Source of the DNA: Monodelphis domestica
Lineage: Eukaryota > Chordata > Mammalia > Didelphimorphia > Didelphidae
NCBI RefSeq assembly: GCF_027887165.1
Contig: NC_077228.1
Location: 104,579,660 to 104,643,659 of the forward strand
Length of the DNA stretch: 64,000 nt
Direction: 5' to 3'
The stretch's first letter is position 1; every line of letters starts with the position of its first letter. Positions 38,601-46,899 of this stretch are shown here, in pieces. The notes beneath the pieces are model-generated. The model made no database searches and had not been told where the DNA came from. It saw nothing but the letters and a program-made list of their open reading frames with translations. The position numbers were made by a program, and so were the translations under genes.

Positions 38601-41600
38601 CTGAGTTCTAAAAGAAATTTAGCATTTCCTTCAGTTATTTAAAAAAAATTATTCTGAGACAGCTCAGCAGCTCAGGGGATAGAATGCCAGGAGTTGGGAG
38701 ATCCTAGGTTCAATTCTGAACCCAGACACTTCCTGGCTGTGTGACCCTGGGCAAGTCATTTAACCAATTGCCTAGTCTTTACCACTCTTGGAATTGATAT
38801 TGAATATTAGTTCTTACAGAGGAGATAAAAGCTTAAAAATAAAATAAGATAAGTAAAAGCACAATTCTGAGACAAAATCCCTGGACTTTGCCAGACTGTT
38901 AAAGGGATCTATGATACAAAAAGATTAAGAATCTTCATATCATCTGATGTTCTCAAACATCCCTTCCTGTGTGAACATTATTATGCCTTCTCTGTGATTT
39001 GCTCAAAGGTGCTTGGCTCTGTGAGGAACTCTTGAACCCCAAGATCCAGAAAATTAATATATTGGGCAGAAAAGAGCACTGACCTCAGAGCAGAGAAGTC
39101 TGGGTGAGAATTCCAGTTCTGATACTTACTATCTAGTTTTTGGCAAATCACTTAAATCAACCTGAGCCTCAGTTTCCTCATTTGTAAATTGGTGGTAATA
39201 ATACTTGTACCACCTGTGTAGCAAGGTGGTTGAGAACAGAACAGTTCTCTACAGTTTGTAAACTAGAGTGCTAAAGAAATACAAGTTACTTATTAATTAT
39301 TAGTGCTTAGCACAGTGCTCAGCACGTAGTAGGTGTTTAATAAATGTTTATTGAATTGCATTATTATTATTGTTAATAGTAATCAAAATCACATACCCCC
39401 TACACAGATACACTCACATCTCTGCCTGGCAGTGAGATTGTTGAAGTGCTGCTAGAGATACTTACTCGGATATAGTTGGCATTGATGTAGTCCCCATCCT
39501 CTTGGCTCTGTGCCCTCCCAAGACAGACACGGCTTTGGGGATCTAAGAGAAAAAAAATGAATGGCAGTCAGAAGTTGTGCAGAATAATGTCCATTATCAA
39601 CATCATTAGCAACTTTATTTGGTAGGTAATAGGGAGCCACTAGAAGTCCTTGAGCAGGGTAGTGCTATGTGAGATGGGATCAGGATGATCACTCTGGCAA
39701 TACTGGGAAAGAAGGATTGGAGAAGTAAGAGAGAAGGTTGAGACCCCAGATAAGAGGTTGTTGGAATATTTTGGAATGAAGTCATAAGGACCCAGACTGA
39801 GATGAAGATAGAAAGGTAGTGAAGGGTGACAAAGATTGTAAAAAGCAAGGATGTTTTCCTGGTGGAAGAGCTGAGATTTAGAGAGAAGTGACTAGCCCAA
39901 GATCACACAGCAAACCAGGAGAGGAATCAGGACAAGAACCTCAGATGTAAGTCCCTCCAGGGAGGTCTAATAATCTTAAAAAAAAAATTTTAAAGGCTGT
40001 TTTTTGCCCACTATGTTAATTTTCTGGACCTTGGGTTCAAGAGTTCCTCACAGAGGTGAGCACCTTTGGGTGACTCGCAGAGAGCACACAGTATTTTAAA
40101 TGTTTAAGTGACTTGCCCAAGGTGTCTAAGGCTGGCTTTGAGCTCAGGTGTTCCTGACTCAGGCCCAAGGTTTCTATCCACTGTGCCATCTAGCTACCCC
40201 TAGCAATCTTTATTTTAGTTTATTTTTTAAGTTTTCCTTTCTATCTTAATAACAACTCTAAGACAGGGGTTAGGCAAATGGGGTTAAGTCACTTGCCTAG
40301 GGTCACACTGCTAGGAAATGCCTAACAATCTTTTTTTGTTTTAAACAAACACAGGTAGGGTTAGTCAAGGGAAATGCTAGATTTGAATTCAGGGAACCTG
40401 GGTTCAAGTTTTGTTTTTGACACTGATTAATTCATTTCCCATGACTTTATCTCTCTGGGTCTCATTTTGCTCATCTGATGACCTCATTAGCCACTGATGT
40501 CCCTTCTGCCCAAAGCCACAGGACTGTGATCAATTAGCATCCTGGGAAGGCAGCTTTCAGCAGGAAGAGGATCAGACACACAGTCTCCTATGGTCCAGGC
40601 TCTCCTGATCAGAGGACTCGGAAGAGGGAGCCCAGAAAGAGCCTCTTTCTGCCATGATGCTATTCTGGCCCTTCTGCCCATCGTTGACTTGAGTTACTCT
40701 CTCGATAGTAAAGTGAGTCTTCATCTGCCTCACTAGCCAACTCCTTCCACCCCAGTCTGTGAGCACCCAAAGGGTAGCAGTTTGATTCTTAGAATGAAAA
40801 ATTCTCCTCTGGGTGCTGGAGTAGGATGGTGGTGGTGGTGGTGAATTGAGGCTATTGAAATGACCCAATTGGGACTTTCTGGAGTGGTTAAGGCCGTACA
40901 GGGTCACAGAGAGGGAGAAAGGGAGAGAGGGAGAGGCAAGCATCAGAGAAGGTGTGCAATAAAGGCTTTGACTGGAGAGAGGGTGTAAGCTTTCCAGGGC
41001 CCTGGAAACTGATTTTGACACCCAGCTGAGGCTGAAGACTCAAGCTCCTTAGAGTCCAGGGTCCCTCTAATTCCCTAATCTCATTGAAAATCTGCTGGGC
41101 TAAGTTGATTCTCTTCAGCTTCATCTCTTCTCAGATGTGTATCTTCTTTTTAAAAAAATAAACTCTTTCCTTCTGTCTGTGTCTTGGTTCCAGGGCTTAG
41201 AGTGGTATGGGCTAAGGTAGTAAGGGGGGGTTAAGTGACTTGCCCAGGGTTGCACAACTAGGAAGTGTCTGAGGCCAAATTTGAACCCAGGACCTCCAGC
41301 CTCCAGGCATTGGTTCTCAATCCCCTGTGCCTCTTGACTGCTCCCCCAATTACATAAAAAAACTAACATCTTACCTTCCGTCTTAGAATTAATACTGTGT
41401 ATTGGTTCTAGGTAGAAGAACAGTAATGACTAGGCAATGGGGGGGTGTCAAGTGACTTGTCTAGGATCATCCAGCTAGGAAGTATCTGAGCCCAAATTGG
41501 AACCCAGGACTTCCCTTCTCTAGATCTGGCTCTAGCTGCTCCCCAATTACATAAAAAAAATCCTTACTTCCATCTTAGAATCAATACTGTGTATTGACTC

Positions 41601-44600
41601 CAAGACAGAAGAGTGGTAAGGGCAAGGTAATGAGAAGTTAAGTGACTTGCTTAAGGTCACACAACTAGGAAGCATCTGAGACTAGATTGGAACCCAGGAC
41701 CTCCCATCTCCAGGCTTGGCTCTCTACCCACTGAGCCACCTGAGCTGCCCCTATACCTAAGTTTGATTGTCCTCCTTTGGACATCAATACTCCACCTCCT
41801 GATTCCAGGCATTTCCACTGGCTGTCCTGTATGTGTGGAATGCTCTCCTTCCTGGCTTCCTACAGAACTGAGTTCCCATCCTTTGCAGCCCCAAGATTTA
41901 GCACAGTGCTTGGCACATACGTGACCAATGAATGTTTGCTGCTTGATTTTCTCTCCCAGAAGTGCCTCCTCCATTCTACCCAGGGCTCTTCTATTCTGAG
42001 TATCTCCTCCATCTCAGAGTGGTGTCTCAAGCTATGTGATGCCTCCTTCGTGCCAGCTGTATCTTCTCTATTCTGGAAAGCATCTTCCATCCCAGCTGGG
42101 CTTCCTCTAGTCTAAAAGCATCCTCTGGCCCAGCTGTGCCTTCTCCGTTCCAGCCTGTCCTCCTTCACCCCAGATGTGCCTCCTCCATGGAGGGAGGGAG
42201 GGTTGGTGGGGCTGTGGTACCACCCCTTCCTCCAGCTTGGCCCTGGGCTTCACCACTGAGAGGCGATACATGTCATTCCGTTGAACTCAAGTGTGCTAAT
42301 CAGCCCCAACTTCCCCTCTAGGCTTTACCTTCTGTAGCCCCACGGAGAGGTCTCCCACCCCACCGCCCCACTTCCCCCTCCCCTGCTCCCTGGCATGACT
42401 CTTACTTGGCAGGATGGTCTTGTATCGGTCCTTAGAGGCATGGCCTGGAATGTCCAGTTCTTCAGGGTTGACAAAGTTGGGGGGAATCTTCTGGCAAGTG
42501 TGAGAAGGAAGGTTGTGAGCAGCTGAAACTCCTGCCCTGGACCCCTTGCTGTACCTTCCATTCTGGGGCTCACTTTTCCCGTGGAGTCATAAAGCTAGAA
42601 AGGACCTTAGCCCTCATTTTCCAAGTGAGGACACTGAGGCTCAGAGGTCCAGTGACCTGCCTAAAGTCACACAGCTAATAGATATCTGGTTTGAACTTGG
42701 GTCTTCTTGATTGCAAGCCCAGGGCTCCTTACTGAGTCCACCTTGCTGCCCAACCATTTTAGGGTTGATAAATTTCCTTTTTTATTAACCCCTTCCCTTC
42801 TGTCTTAGTATCAATTCTAAGACAGAAGAGCAACAAGAGTCAGGCAATTGGAGGGGCTAAGTGACTGGCCCAGGGTCACACAGCTAGGAAGCATCTGAGG
42901 CTAGATAATTTTTTGGTCAGATATGGTTACGGTCAGAAGAGTGGACACCAGAGAATGCCCATGTTTTCTATGTTCATTTACTTGCCTGTGTTGCCACACC
43001 TGAGCCTGCCTGTGACCTCTGTCCTGGCCTTTCCTGACCACTGAAAGACCAAAGTTTGACTTCCATTTTTGCTCACATGATGAACAAGTGCAATGCTGCC
43101 AAGTGGCTCCCCCAACCTCTGGCATCCCCCTATTGTGGTATGGTTCAGAGGCCAATGGGGTGAGGCTTAAGGGACAGCCCCAGGGTTCTTACCGAGAACT
43201 CTTCCTCCAGTTGCTTAGGGCTGGGTGGCTGGTGCTGCAGGGCCCAGCGGGTGAGGGGGTGCCTAGTGGTCTTTAAGAAGTGGAGAGTGAGCTCTCGGGG
43301 CGTAGACACTGAGCAGATGGGCTCCACTGCCCCCAGAGAGCTCACATCCAAGATCAGAGCCACACTGGAGCCTCTCCTGTGAGCAAAGCCAGAGGTCACA
43401 GCTGGGGAGGCCATTCTTTGCATCTCCTATTACCAGGGTCATAGAATTCCAGCATCTTAGCATTGGAGGAGATCTCCAAGCACCCAGCCTAACCTGTACC
43501 TGAATAAGGATCCATTCTACAGCATCCCAGACCAGGGGATGATGACGACATGGGTCCACTCTCCACTTGAAGACCTCTGACAATGGGAAACTCCTTCCCA
43601 AGGCAGCCTAGTCTCCTTTTTTTTTTTTTAAATAAACCTTTCACCTTCCATCCTGGAATCACTACTGTGTATTGGTTCCAAGGCAGAAGAGCCAGAAGTC
43701 AGGCAATTGGAGTTAAGTGACTTGCCTAGGGTCATACAGCTAGGAAGTAAGAGGCCAGATTTAAACCCAGGACTTCTTGTCTCTAGGACTGGTTCTCAAT
43801 CCACTGAGCCCTCTAGCCTCTGCCTAGTCTATTTTTGAGTAGCTCTAATTGTCAGGAAGCTTTTCCTTACAGGGGGCCTAAAGCTACTTTCCAAAATGTC
43901 TACTTATTGCTCCTGCCTGGGAAGCAGAGGTCTAATTCTCCTTCCACATGCCAATCCTTCAGATCTTTAAAGTTCATTATCCTGTCCTCCACCCTCCCCT
44001 CAAGTCTTTCCTTCTCCAAGCTAAACATTCCCATTTCCTTTAGTGGAGTTTGAATTGGCATGTTCTCTCGTCCCCTCACTGGAGTCAACTAGGCACTCAT
44101 CCAGGAGGCCAGTCTACTGCTCAAATGGTTTTGGAGCCGAAGCTCTCTATTCTCCCTATTGCATGTTCATTTCTTCTTCCTTCCTTCTTCCTTCCTTCTT
44201 TCCTTCTTTCCTTCTTTCCTTCCTTCCTTCCTTCCTTCCTTCCTTCCTTCCTTCCTTCCTTCCTTCCTTCCTTCCTTCCTTCCTTCCTTCCTTCCTTCCT
44301 TCCTTTCTTCCTTCCTTCCTTCCTTCCTTCCTGTGCATTGATTCTAAGGCAGAAGAGTGGTAAGGGTTAGACACTAGGAAAGGGTTAGGTTAAATGACTT
44401 GCCCAAAGTCACACAGCTAAAAAGTGCCTGAGACCAGATTGGAACCTAGGATCTCCCATCTCTAGCCTTCCCTCTCAATCCACTGAGCCACCTAGCTGGT
44501 CCTGTGCCAGCTCTTCTGAGGGATTTTAGCCTTGCTCCTCTTTCCCCATTTCTGTGATTCCTCTCCCACTATCTACGCCCAACACTGGGGAGACTGAGGA

Positions 44601-45126
44601 AATTCCCTTCCGGGGCTGAGCTGTTGAGGATATCCTGGGAATGGAAATGCTGGTCAGAGCCCAGCCACCTTTTCTTTCCAGCCAGGTCAGCCAAGCTGGA
44701 GCTGTAGACGGTGGAAGGGTATGGGCACAGAGGGCTGGGGGACCTTGGGCATGGAGTAACATGAAACCTCATGTCCCAGACATGCAAATTTTCACAAATG
44801 AGAACATTTGGGCTTCTCTGTTGATTCAGGTCTACTCTGTACTGAGGTGTCTGATTTGGAATAGGATGAAGAGAGCTGCTTGTGGTTGGGGCGAGTTGGG
44901 GGGATCAGGGTGGAGGGGATTGAGGCTCTGGGTAAGAGGCAGGGAAGGGGGAACCCCCTTTCTCCCAGAATCATCCCCCCACCCACACCCCCTCCAGGCC
45001 TCACCTCTCCTGCAGTCTGATGTGTTTCTTGACTGTAGAGCTGGGGGCAGGGGGCTGGGCCATGGTGGCCCCCTGTGGCAGAGCCGTCGGCTGAGCTCTG
45101 GAGCACTCCCCACAGGCCTGGACCAT
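20785..45126 (-). CDS. PTPN7: PTPN7 (HePTP/LC-PTP), MAP-kinase tyrosine phosphatase, complete CDS
   Basis: Cytosolic protein tyrosine phosphatase of blood cells that binds and dephosphorylates ERK and p38 (known of the family). Nine coding exons join in frame to 360 residues plus stop, the same length as the human long isoform. Exons: 45005-45126, 43193-43376, 42406-42490, 39466-39542, 32599-32736, 31994-32104, 26949-27106, 25075-25188 and 20785-20878. The kinase-interaction motif [16 protein letters not shown] contains the PKA-site Ser44. The ERK-site residues Thr66 (STPRE) and Ser93 (PPSPK) are kept. Catalytic elements: [13 protein letters not shown] loop with Asp257, [10 protein letters not shown] with Cys291 and Arg297 (split across exons 7-8), and Gln335. 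All key residues are present, so it should be active. An in-frame second start at 45063 would give a 339-residue form. Confidence 0.98.
21240..21890 (+). mobile_element. L2 LINE 3' region with an inserted SINE tail
   Basis: 21240-21703 follows the L2 consensus ('atagtccttcacaatctgga', 'tttgccctccttggtctctg'). 21704-21795 is the RTE/BovB-like tail of a SINE ('ggagaaggaaatggcaaact', 'ggggtcacaaagagtcgaac'). L2-like sequence resumes to 21890. A reverse MIR follows to 22095. Confidence 0.7.
22150..24235 (-). mobile_element. Degenerate L2 LINE with reverse-transcriptase relic, broken by SINEs
   Basis: The blocks 22150-22440, 22655-23235 and 23870-24235 follow the antisense L2 ORF2 order. One marker is 'tttgtccatgttgagtttga', whose complement encodes a LKLNMSKTE-like RT segment. 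A forward SINE with RTE-like tail (22441-22650) and a nested SINE cluster (23238-23855) interrupt it. No intact ORF remains. Confidence 0.65.
23238..23855. mobile_element. Nested SINE cluster
   Basis: A forward RTE-tailed SINE is split into 23238-23300 and 23655-23855. Two reverse CORE-SINEs, 23305-23488 and 23515-23650, lie inside it. The outer copy resumes with 'gtgtgatcctgggcaagtca' and ends 'gtcacaaagagtcggacagg'. Confidence 0.75.
24236..24575 (+). mobile_element. L2 3' end
   Basis: Shows 'accttccttgacattcccct', 'atttcttatagcactttgct' and 'acaggaagctcattgggg' in consensus order. Confidence 0.7.
25075..25188 (-). CDS. PTPN7: PTPN7 coding exon 8
   Basis: Completes Ser292 and encodes [20 protein letters not shown]... 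to residue 329, with the catalytic Arg297. Acceptor tatctccag, donor gtgggt. Confidence 0.97.
25433..25632 (+). mobile_element. Marsupial CORE-SINE
   Basis: 'ggggcagctgggtggctca' head, core lacking 'gt' in 'aactgtgaccctgggcaag', tail 'aaaaggtaggggtttaaaag'. Confidence 0.88.
25990..26535. mobile_element. L2 3' end (+) and MIR (-)
   Basis: 25990-26330 has 'caggaagctttcttggatct' and 'ggagctccttgaggatggag'. 26335-26535 has the reverse MIR 'attatctcattgagccttaa'. Confidence 0.65.
26548..26785 (+). mobile_element. hAT-like non-autonomous element (MITE)
   Basis: A 5' end containing 'gttggcgaacctatcac' is mirrored by a 3' end whose complement reads 'gttggcgaagccatggcac', giving imperfect terminal inverted repeats of about 18 bp. 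The interior matches the copy at 1244-1403 in places ('gagtgcccaaagggcaaa'). The family name is inference. Confidence 0.6.
26949..27106 (-). CDS. PTPN7: PTPN7 coding exon 7
   Basis: Encodes residues 240-291, with the WPD loop [13 protein letters not shown] (Asp257) and the start of the active-site motif VVHC (Cys291). The donor gtttgt follows TGC AG. Confidence 0.97.
27570..28235. mobile_element. MIR (+), RTE-tailed SINE (-) and CORE-SINE (-)
   Basis: MIR lies at 27570-27785. The reverse SINE 27812-28022 begins with a (TTG)n tail and 'gactctttgtggttttccat'. The reverse CORE-SINE is at 28043-28235. Confidence 0.8.
28240..29567. mobile_element. L2 and MIR fragments
   Basis: Reverse L2 at 28240-28700 ('aagtctttattgagtaccta') and 29080-29400; forward L2 3' end at 28730-28865 ('agattgtaagttccttgagg'); reverse MIR at 28870-29060 and 29410-29567. 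Confidence 0.65.
29594..31346. other. Unexplained 1.75-kb segment flanked by a 25-bp direct repeat
   Basis: The same 25 bases occur at 29569-29593 and 31347-31371. Between them is an (AT)n tract (29598-29632) and about 1.7 kb that I cannot assign to a repeat family or exon. No poly(A) tail or TG...CA ends adjoin the direct repeats. The 87-residue frame at 30268-30531 resembles no protein I recognise. Confidence 0.4.
31344..31875 (+). mobile_element. L1-type LINE 3' fragment interrupted by a SINE
   Basis: 31344-31534 and 31752-31875 are one L1-like tail ('gaagacttgtatgaattgat', 'agtgaagtgaacagaatcat'). A forward CORE-SINE at 31535-31740 splits it. The SINE is flanked by an exact 11-bp target duplication, aattctgatca, at 31524-31534 and 31741-31751. 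Confidence 0.8.
31994..32104 (-). CDS. PTPN7: PTPN7 coding exon 6
   Basis: Encodes residues 203-239 ([20 protein letters not shown]...). The acceptor ccatctag is weak in pyrimidines; the donor gtatac is non-optimal. Phase 0 at both ends. Confidence 0.96.
32599..32736 (-). CDS. PTPN7: PTPN7 coding exon 5
   Basis: Encodes residues 157-202 ([20 protein letters not shown]...), with the PTP motifs YIATQGP and DFWEMVW. Acceptor tctccccag, donor gtaggt, phase 0 at both ends. Confidence 0.97.
33030..33500. mobile_element. L2 (-) split by an RTE-tailed SINE (+)
   Basis: L2 sequence 'taagcacctactatgtgcca' stops near 33085 and resumes at about 33320 with 'gatactgtgctaagtgatgg'. The insert ends 'ggggtcacaaagagccagac' and 'tgaacaacaacaaa'. 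Confidence 0.75.
34210..34512 (-). repeat. Tandem array of about eight units derived from a SINE 3' tail
   Basis: Units of about 34-40 bp, each of the form 'ttaaacccttaccttctgcc' plus 'ttaatatcaattcttt', repeat about eight times with variants. The array abuts a reverse CORE-SINE (34513-34706) whose own tail has the same motif, so it extends that tail. Confidence 0.85.
34513..34706 (-). mobile_element. Marsupial CORE-SINE with expanded tail
   Basis: Reads 'ttggttctaaggcagaaga' through 'ggtcacccagctaggaag' to 'ccaaccagctgccct'. Its 3' side is the tandem array at 34210-34512. Confidence 0.85.
35160..35290. repeat. AT-rich low-complexity sequence
   Basis: Repeated TTAATATTAATTA-type words. No gene signal. 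Confidence 0.8.
35700..36172. mobile_element. MIR/CORE-SINE (+) split by an RTE-tailed SINE (-)
   Basis: The outer element runs 35700-35747 ('gcacagtggatagagggctg') and 35950-36172 ('gaggataaaatgaaatattt', 'agcactatataaatgattc'). The reverse insert 35748-35948 contains 'gcatccgactcttcttgacc'. Confidence 0.7.
36418..36617 (-). mobile_element. Marsupial CORE-SINE
   Basis: 'ttaacccttatcttccatct' through 'ggtcacacagctaggaagtg' to 'ccacccagctgtccc'. Confidence 0.88.
36890..38130 (+). mobile_element. CR1-like LINE 3' region fragmented by three SINEs
   Basis: CR1-like pieces lie at 36890-37060, 37290-37480 ('agagggatgagatttgtttt', 'aatgagatgccttaggaag') and 38056-38130 ('tgggctagatggtttctgag'). 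Between them are forward RTE-tailed SINEs (37062-37290 and 37518-37755), an AT tract and a reverse CORE-SINE (37862-38055). Confidence 0.65.
38522..38935 (+). mobile_element. DNA-transposon-like MITE with a nested SINE
   Basis: The ends 'aggggttcttaaattgggg' and 'aaaagattaagaatcttc' are imperfect inverted repeats. A forward CORE-SINE (38662-38863) is inserted in it with an exact 11-bp duplication attctgagaca at 38651-38661 and 38864-38874. Confidence 0.65.
39070..39375 (+). mobile_element. MIR/THER-like element next to PTPN7 exon 4
   Basis: Core 'tttggcaaatcacttaaatc' and the full 3' end 'gcacagtgctcagcacgtag' with 'taataaatgtttattgaatt'. Confidence 0.75.
39466..39542 (-). CDS. PTPN7: PTPN7 coding exon 4
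   Basis: Encodes residues 131-156 ([21 protein letters not shown]...), with the conserved DYINANYI motif. The acceptor is ctcttag and the donor gtaagt. Confidence 0.97.
39590..40325 (-). mobile_element. L2, MIR and two CORE-SINE remnants
   Basis: 39590-39850 is antisense L2 ('tagggagccactagaagtcc'). MIR pieces run to 39960. Reverse SINE remnants are at 40085-40200 and 40215-40325. Confidence 0.6.
41145..41757 (-). repeat. Three reverse CORE-SINEs in tandem with a shared junction
   Basis: Copies lie at about 41145-41343, 41363-41533 and 41553-41757. The two junctions carry the same word, ccccaattacataaaaaaa (41345- and 41539-), between one SINE head and the next SINE tail. This points to tandem duplication of a SINE-plus-flank unit or repeated insertion at one site. 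Confidence 0.75.
41765..41960 (+). mobile_element. L2 3' end
   Basis: 'tgtgtggaatgctctccttc' and 'tttagcacagtgcttggcac' in consensus order. Confidence 0.7.
42406..42490 (-). CDS. PTPN7: PTPN7 coding exon 3
   Basis: Encodes residues 103-130 ([20 protein letters not shown]...ILP) with the phosphotyrosine-recognition KDRY. Donor gtaaga; one base of Asn131. Confidence 0.97.
42570..42905 (-). mobile_element. MIR and a 5'-truncated CORE-SINE
   Basis: MIR at 42570-42755 ('ggacactgaggctcagaggt'); SINE at 42780-42905 ending after 'ggaagcatctgaggctaga'. Confidence 0.75.
43193..43376 (-). CDS. PTPN7: PTPN7 coding exon 2
   Basis: Encodes residues 41-102, including the kinase-interaction motif with Ser44, and Thr66 and Ser93. 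The acceptor is tgctcacag and the donor gtaaga. The last residue is Ser (TCG) where human has Leu. Confidence 0.97.
43612..44075 (-). mobile_element. CORE-SINE and CR1-like fragment
   Basis: The SINE at 43612-43820 starts with a T-run. 43821-44075 matches the antisense CR1-like region ('ctaattgtcaggaagctttt', 'ccttctccaagctaaacatt'). Confidence 0.7.
44170..44334 (+). repeat. (CTTC)n tetranucleotide microsatellite
   Basis: About 160 bp of CTTC/CCTT units, nearly perfect from 44216. It abuts a reverse CORE-SINE exactly where that SINE's 'ccttaccttcc' tail should be. Confidence 0.95.
44335..44505 (-). mobile_element. Marsupial CORE-SINE with tail replaced by a microsatellite
   Basis: Begins 'gcattgattctaaggcagaa' and ends 'ccactgagccacctagctgg'. 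The outer tail is missing and replaced by the CTTC tract. Confidence 0.85.
45005..45126 (-). CDS. PTPN7: PTPN7 coding exon 1
   Basis: Encodes residues 1-40 ([20 protein letters not shown]...) plus two bases, donor gtgagg. The exon likely extends to an acceptor at 45192/45193 (ctttcag). The start at 45126 has A at -3 and G at +4. The second Met, at 45063 (MAQPP), has the stronger context gccaccATGG. Confidence 0.95.
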
Positions 45127-45171
45127 GCTGGGCCAGGGACTTGGGGGCCAAGGGAAGGGCCCTGAGCAGGC

Positions 45172-45183
45172 TCACTCAGCCAT
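45172..45183 (-). CDS. Minimal upstream ORF (Met-Ala-Glu-stop) in the PTPN7 leader
   Basis: In the probable 5' UTR between the acceptor at 45193 and the main start, an ATG in strong context (caccATGG) opens a three-codon frame ending in TGA, 45 bp before the main ATG. It could lower or redirect initiation; this is inference from position and context. Confidence 0.5.
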   Translation of the reverse strand: MAE

Positions 45184-45539
45184 GGTGACCGTCTGAAAGA
45201 CACAGCCACCCCGCTGCAGACAGTCACTAGGGTGATGGGTAGGAGGTCCCCGAGACTGCCAGCCCAGAAGGAGGAATCTGAGCAGGGGAGGAGGGAGAGC
45301 AGGCACTGACAGGCCAGGACTTGGGGCTTGTGGTTTTGCCCCAGTCTGTTGTCCGTTTTCTCATGGTGGTGTTATCACTCCCCACCAGAGTCAGTTGCAT
45401 TTCCGGGGTGGGAGCGGCAGTTATCTAGAGGGTAGGAAGGGCAGCCTTTTAGGGCCCAGGAGAAGATGTCTAAAGGGGAGAGAGCCTTTGTCGAGGGGGA
45501 GAAAGAAATAGGAGTCTATTGAGGAGAAAGAGAGAAGAG

Positions 45540-45750
45540 ACCTTGTCTCTCTCTCTCTGTCTCTCCGTCTCTCTGATTCTGTCTCTCTATCTCTGTCTCT
45601 CCATCTCTCTGTCTCTCTCTGACTCTGTCTCTGTCTCTCCATCTCTGTCTCTGTCTCTGTCTTTCTCTCTCTCTCTCTTTCTGTCTCTGTCTCTCTATCT
45701 CTCTCTCCCCCGTCTCTCTCTGTGTCATATATGTATGTATATATATATAT
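45540..45750 (+). repeat. TC-rich (TCTCTG)n tract and short (AT)n
   Basis: Imperfect CTCT/CTGT units to 45725, then 'tatatatatatat'. Apparent charged open frames here are repeat artefacts. Confidence 0.9.
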
Positions 45751-46671
45751 GATCATAGGATCATAAAAGACTCCTAAGGAGACAAGAAAAAAGGGAGAAG
45801 AGCCAGAGAGAGAACAGGTTGCAATGGAGAAAAGGGAAGAGAGGAAGAGAGAAGGTTGGAGGTAGCTTTCTCTTTGGGCTTATGGTGGCACTCAAGATTC
45901 TCGACAGGGAAACTGAGGCACCTCCTAGTGTTGGAAGTAGATGGATACCGGGCACATCTAGCTCTCAGAGCCTGAGTGCTCCAAGGGATAATGGAATGGA
46001 AGACCCAACATCAGGAGTGCCTACTCAGGCCCCCTTTAACCCCGGGCAATGCCCTCTTCCAGCTGTAGCTATGGCTTGTGGGGTCTCTCTGTCCAGGGAG
46101 GAAGACCATGGGGGTGTTTCCTTCCCCTTCCTGTCCTTCCCCAACTCTTGCCTCTGTAACTGTCAGGAAATGGCTTCACTGAGCTTTTAATCTATCATAA
46201 CATGTGGCAGGACACAGCTGGAAACATGTGGGGGTGGGAATAGGGAGGGACTCTGGCCTTTTCCCCTTTAGGGGACAATCCCCTCTCCCAGAGTCTCAGC
46301 CACAGCTGGTCAGGCTCAGGGGATAAAGGGGCAGCTGGAGAGCGGAACTTCTAGGATCAGAGAAAAGGGAAAAAGGGAAGGCAAATAGAAATGGGATTGC
46401 GAGGGAAACTACATTTCTGGGGTTTGGGAACAAGGAAGACCTAGCCTCTGCTTTTCCTGGGAGACCCTCAGTCTTTTGTGCCCTCATGGTCTCTGGGGGG
46501 GGTATTGAGAAGTTGTGTCCACTGTCCAGTCCAGCCCTAGGGCCACGTAACCCCTTCCCTCTTCTGTCTTCCCTAGCAATGCTCTCCCACCCTCAGCTGC
46601 CATTGTGCGGAGGCCAGGGGCTCCCACTCCCCATCCCCCCATTCCCCCACCTCACCCTTCTAGGTACTTAC

Positions 46672-46780
46672 TGGAGCGGCTGAGTCCCCCCCCAGGCTGC
46701 CTCCTGCCAGCTGTCTGTCTGTCTGTTTGAGGGCTGAGAAGGCTTCAGGAAGCTAGCTTCCTCCCTCAGCCCCTCCTTGC
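46672..46780 (-). other. PTPN7: Candidate PTPN7 5' noncoding exon
   Basis: The minus strand shows a strong donor CCA|gtaagtacc at 46671/46672, about 1.5 kb upstream of the first coding exon's acceptor. The upstream end is not determined. The sequence has four to five 'acag' units and no long ORF. Position and donor strength suggest a first exon, but there is no transcript evidence. Confidence 0.4.
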
Positions 46781-46899
46781 CTACCACCCACGCACACCCC
46801 AACCACATGCTGCCCTCCATGCGCCCACTGTCACTGCCACCAGGGGGAGGGTGCCCGTTTGCCTGGGCCTCTTGGCAATCTTGCCATCAGGTGTTCTTC

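Noticed and set aside
41145-41757. CRISPR-like regularly spaced repeats
   Set aside because: Repeat units are about 190-bp SINE copies without short uniform repeats or unique spacers, in a vertebrate genome.
44043-44374. Open frames of Phe-Leu-Pro-Ser or Lys-Glu-Gly-Arg repeats
   Set aside because: Translation of the CTTC microsatellite; open in all frames.
44832-45227. 131-residue open frame overlapping PTPN7 exon 1 in another frame
   Set aside because: It reads through the uORF and main-start region out of frame and past the splice donor. The PTPN7 frame explains the sequence.
45421-45756. Charged Arg/Glu-rich open frame
   Set aside because: Arises from the TC-rich low-complexity tract on the other strand.
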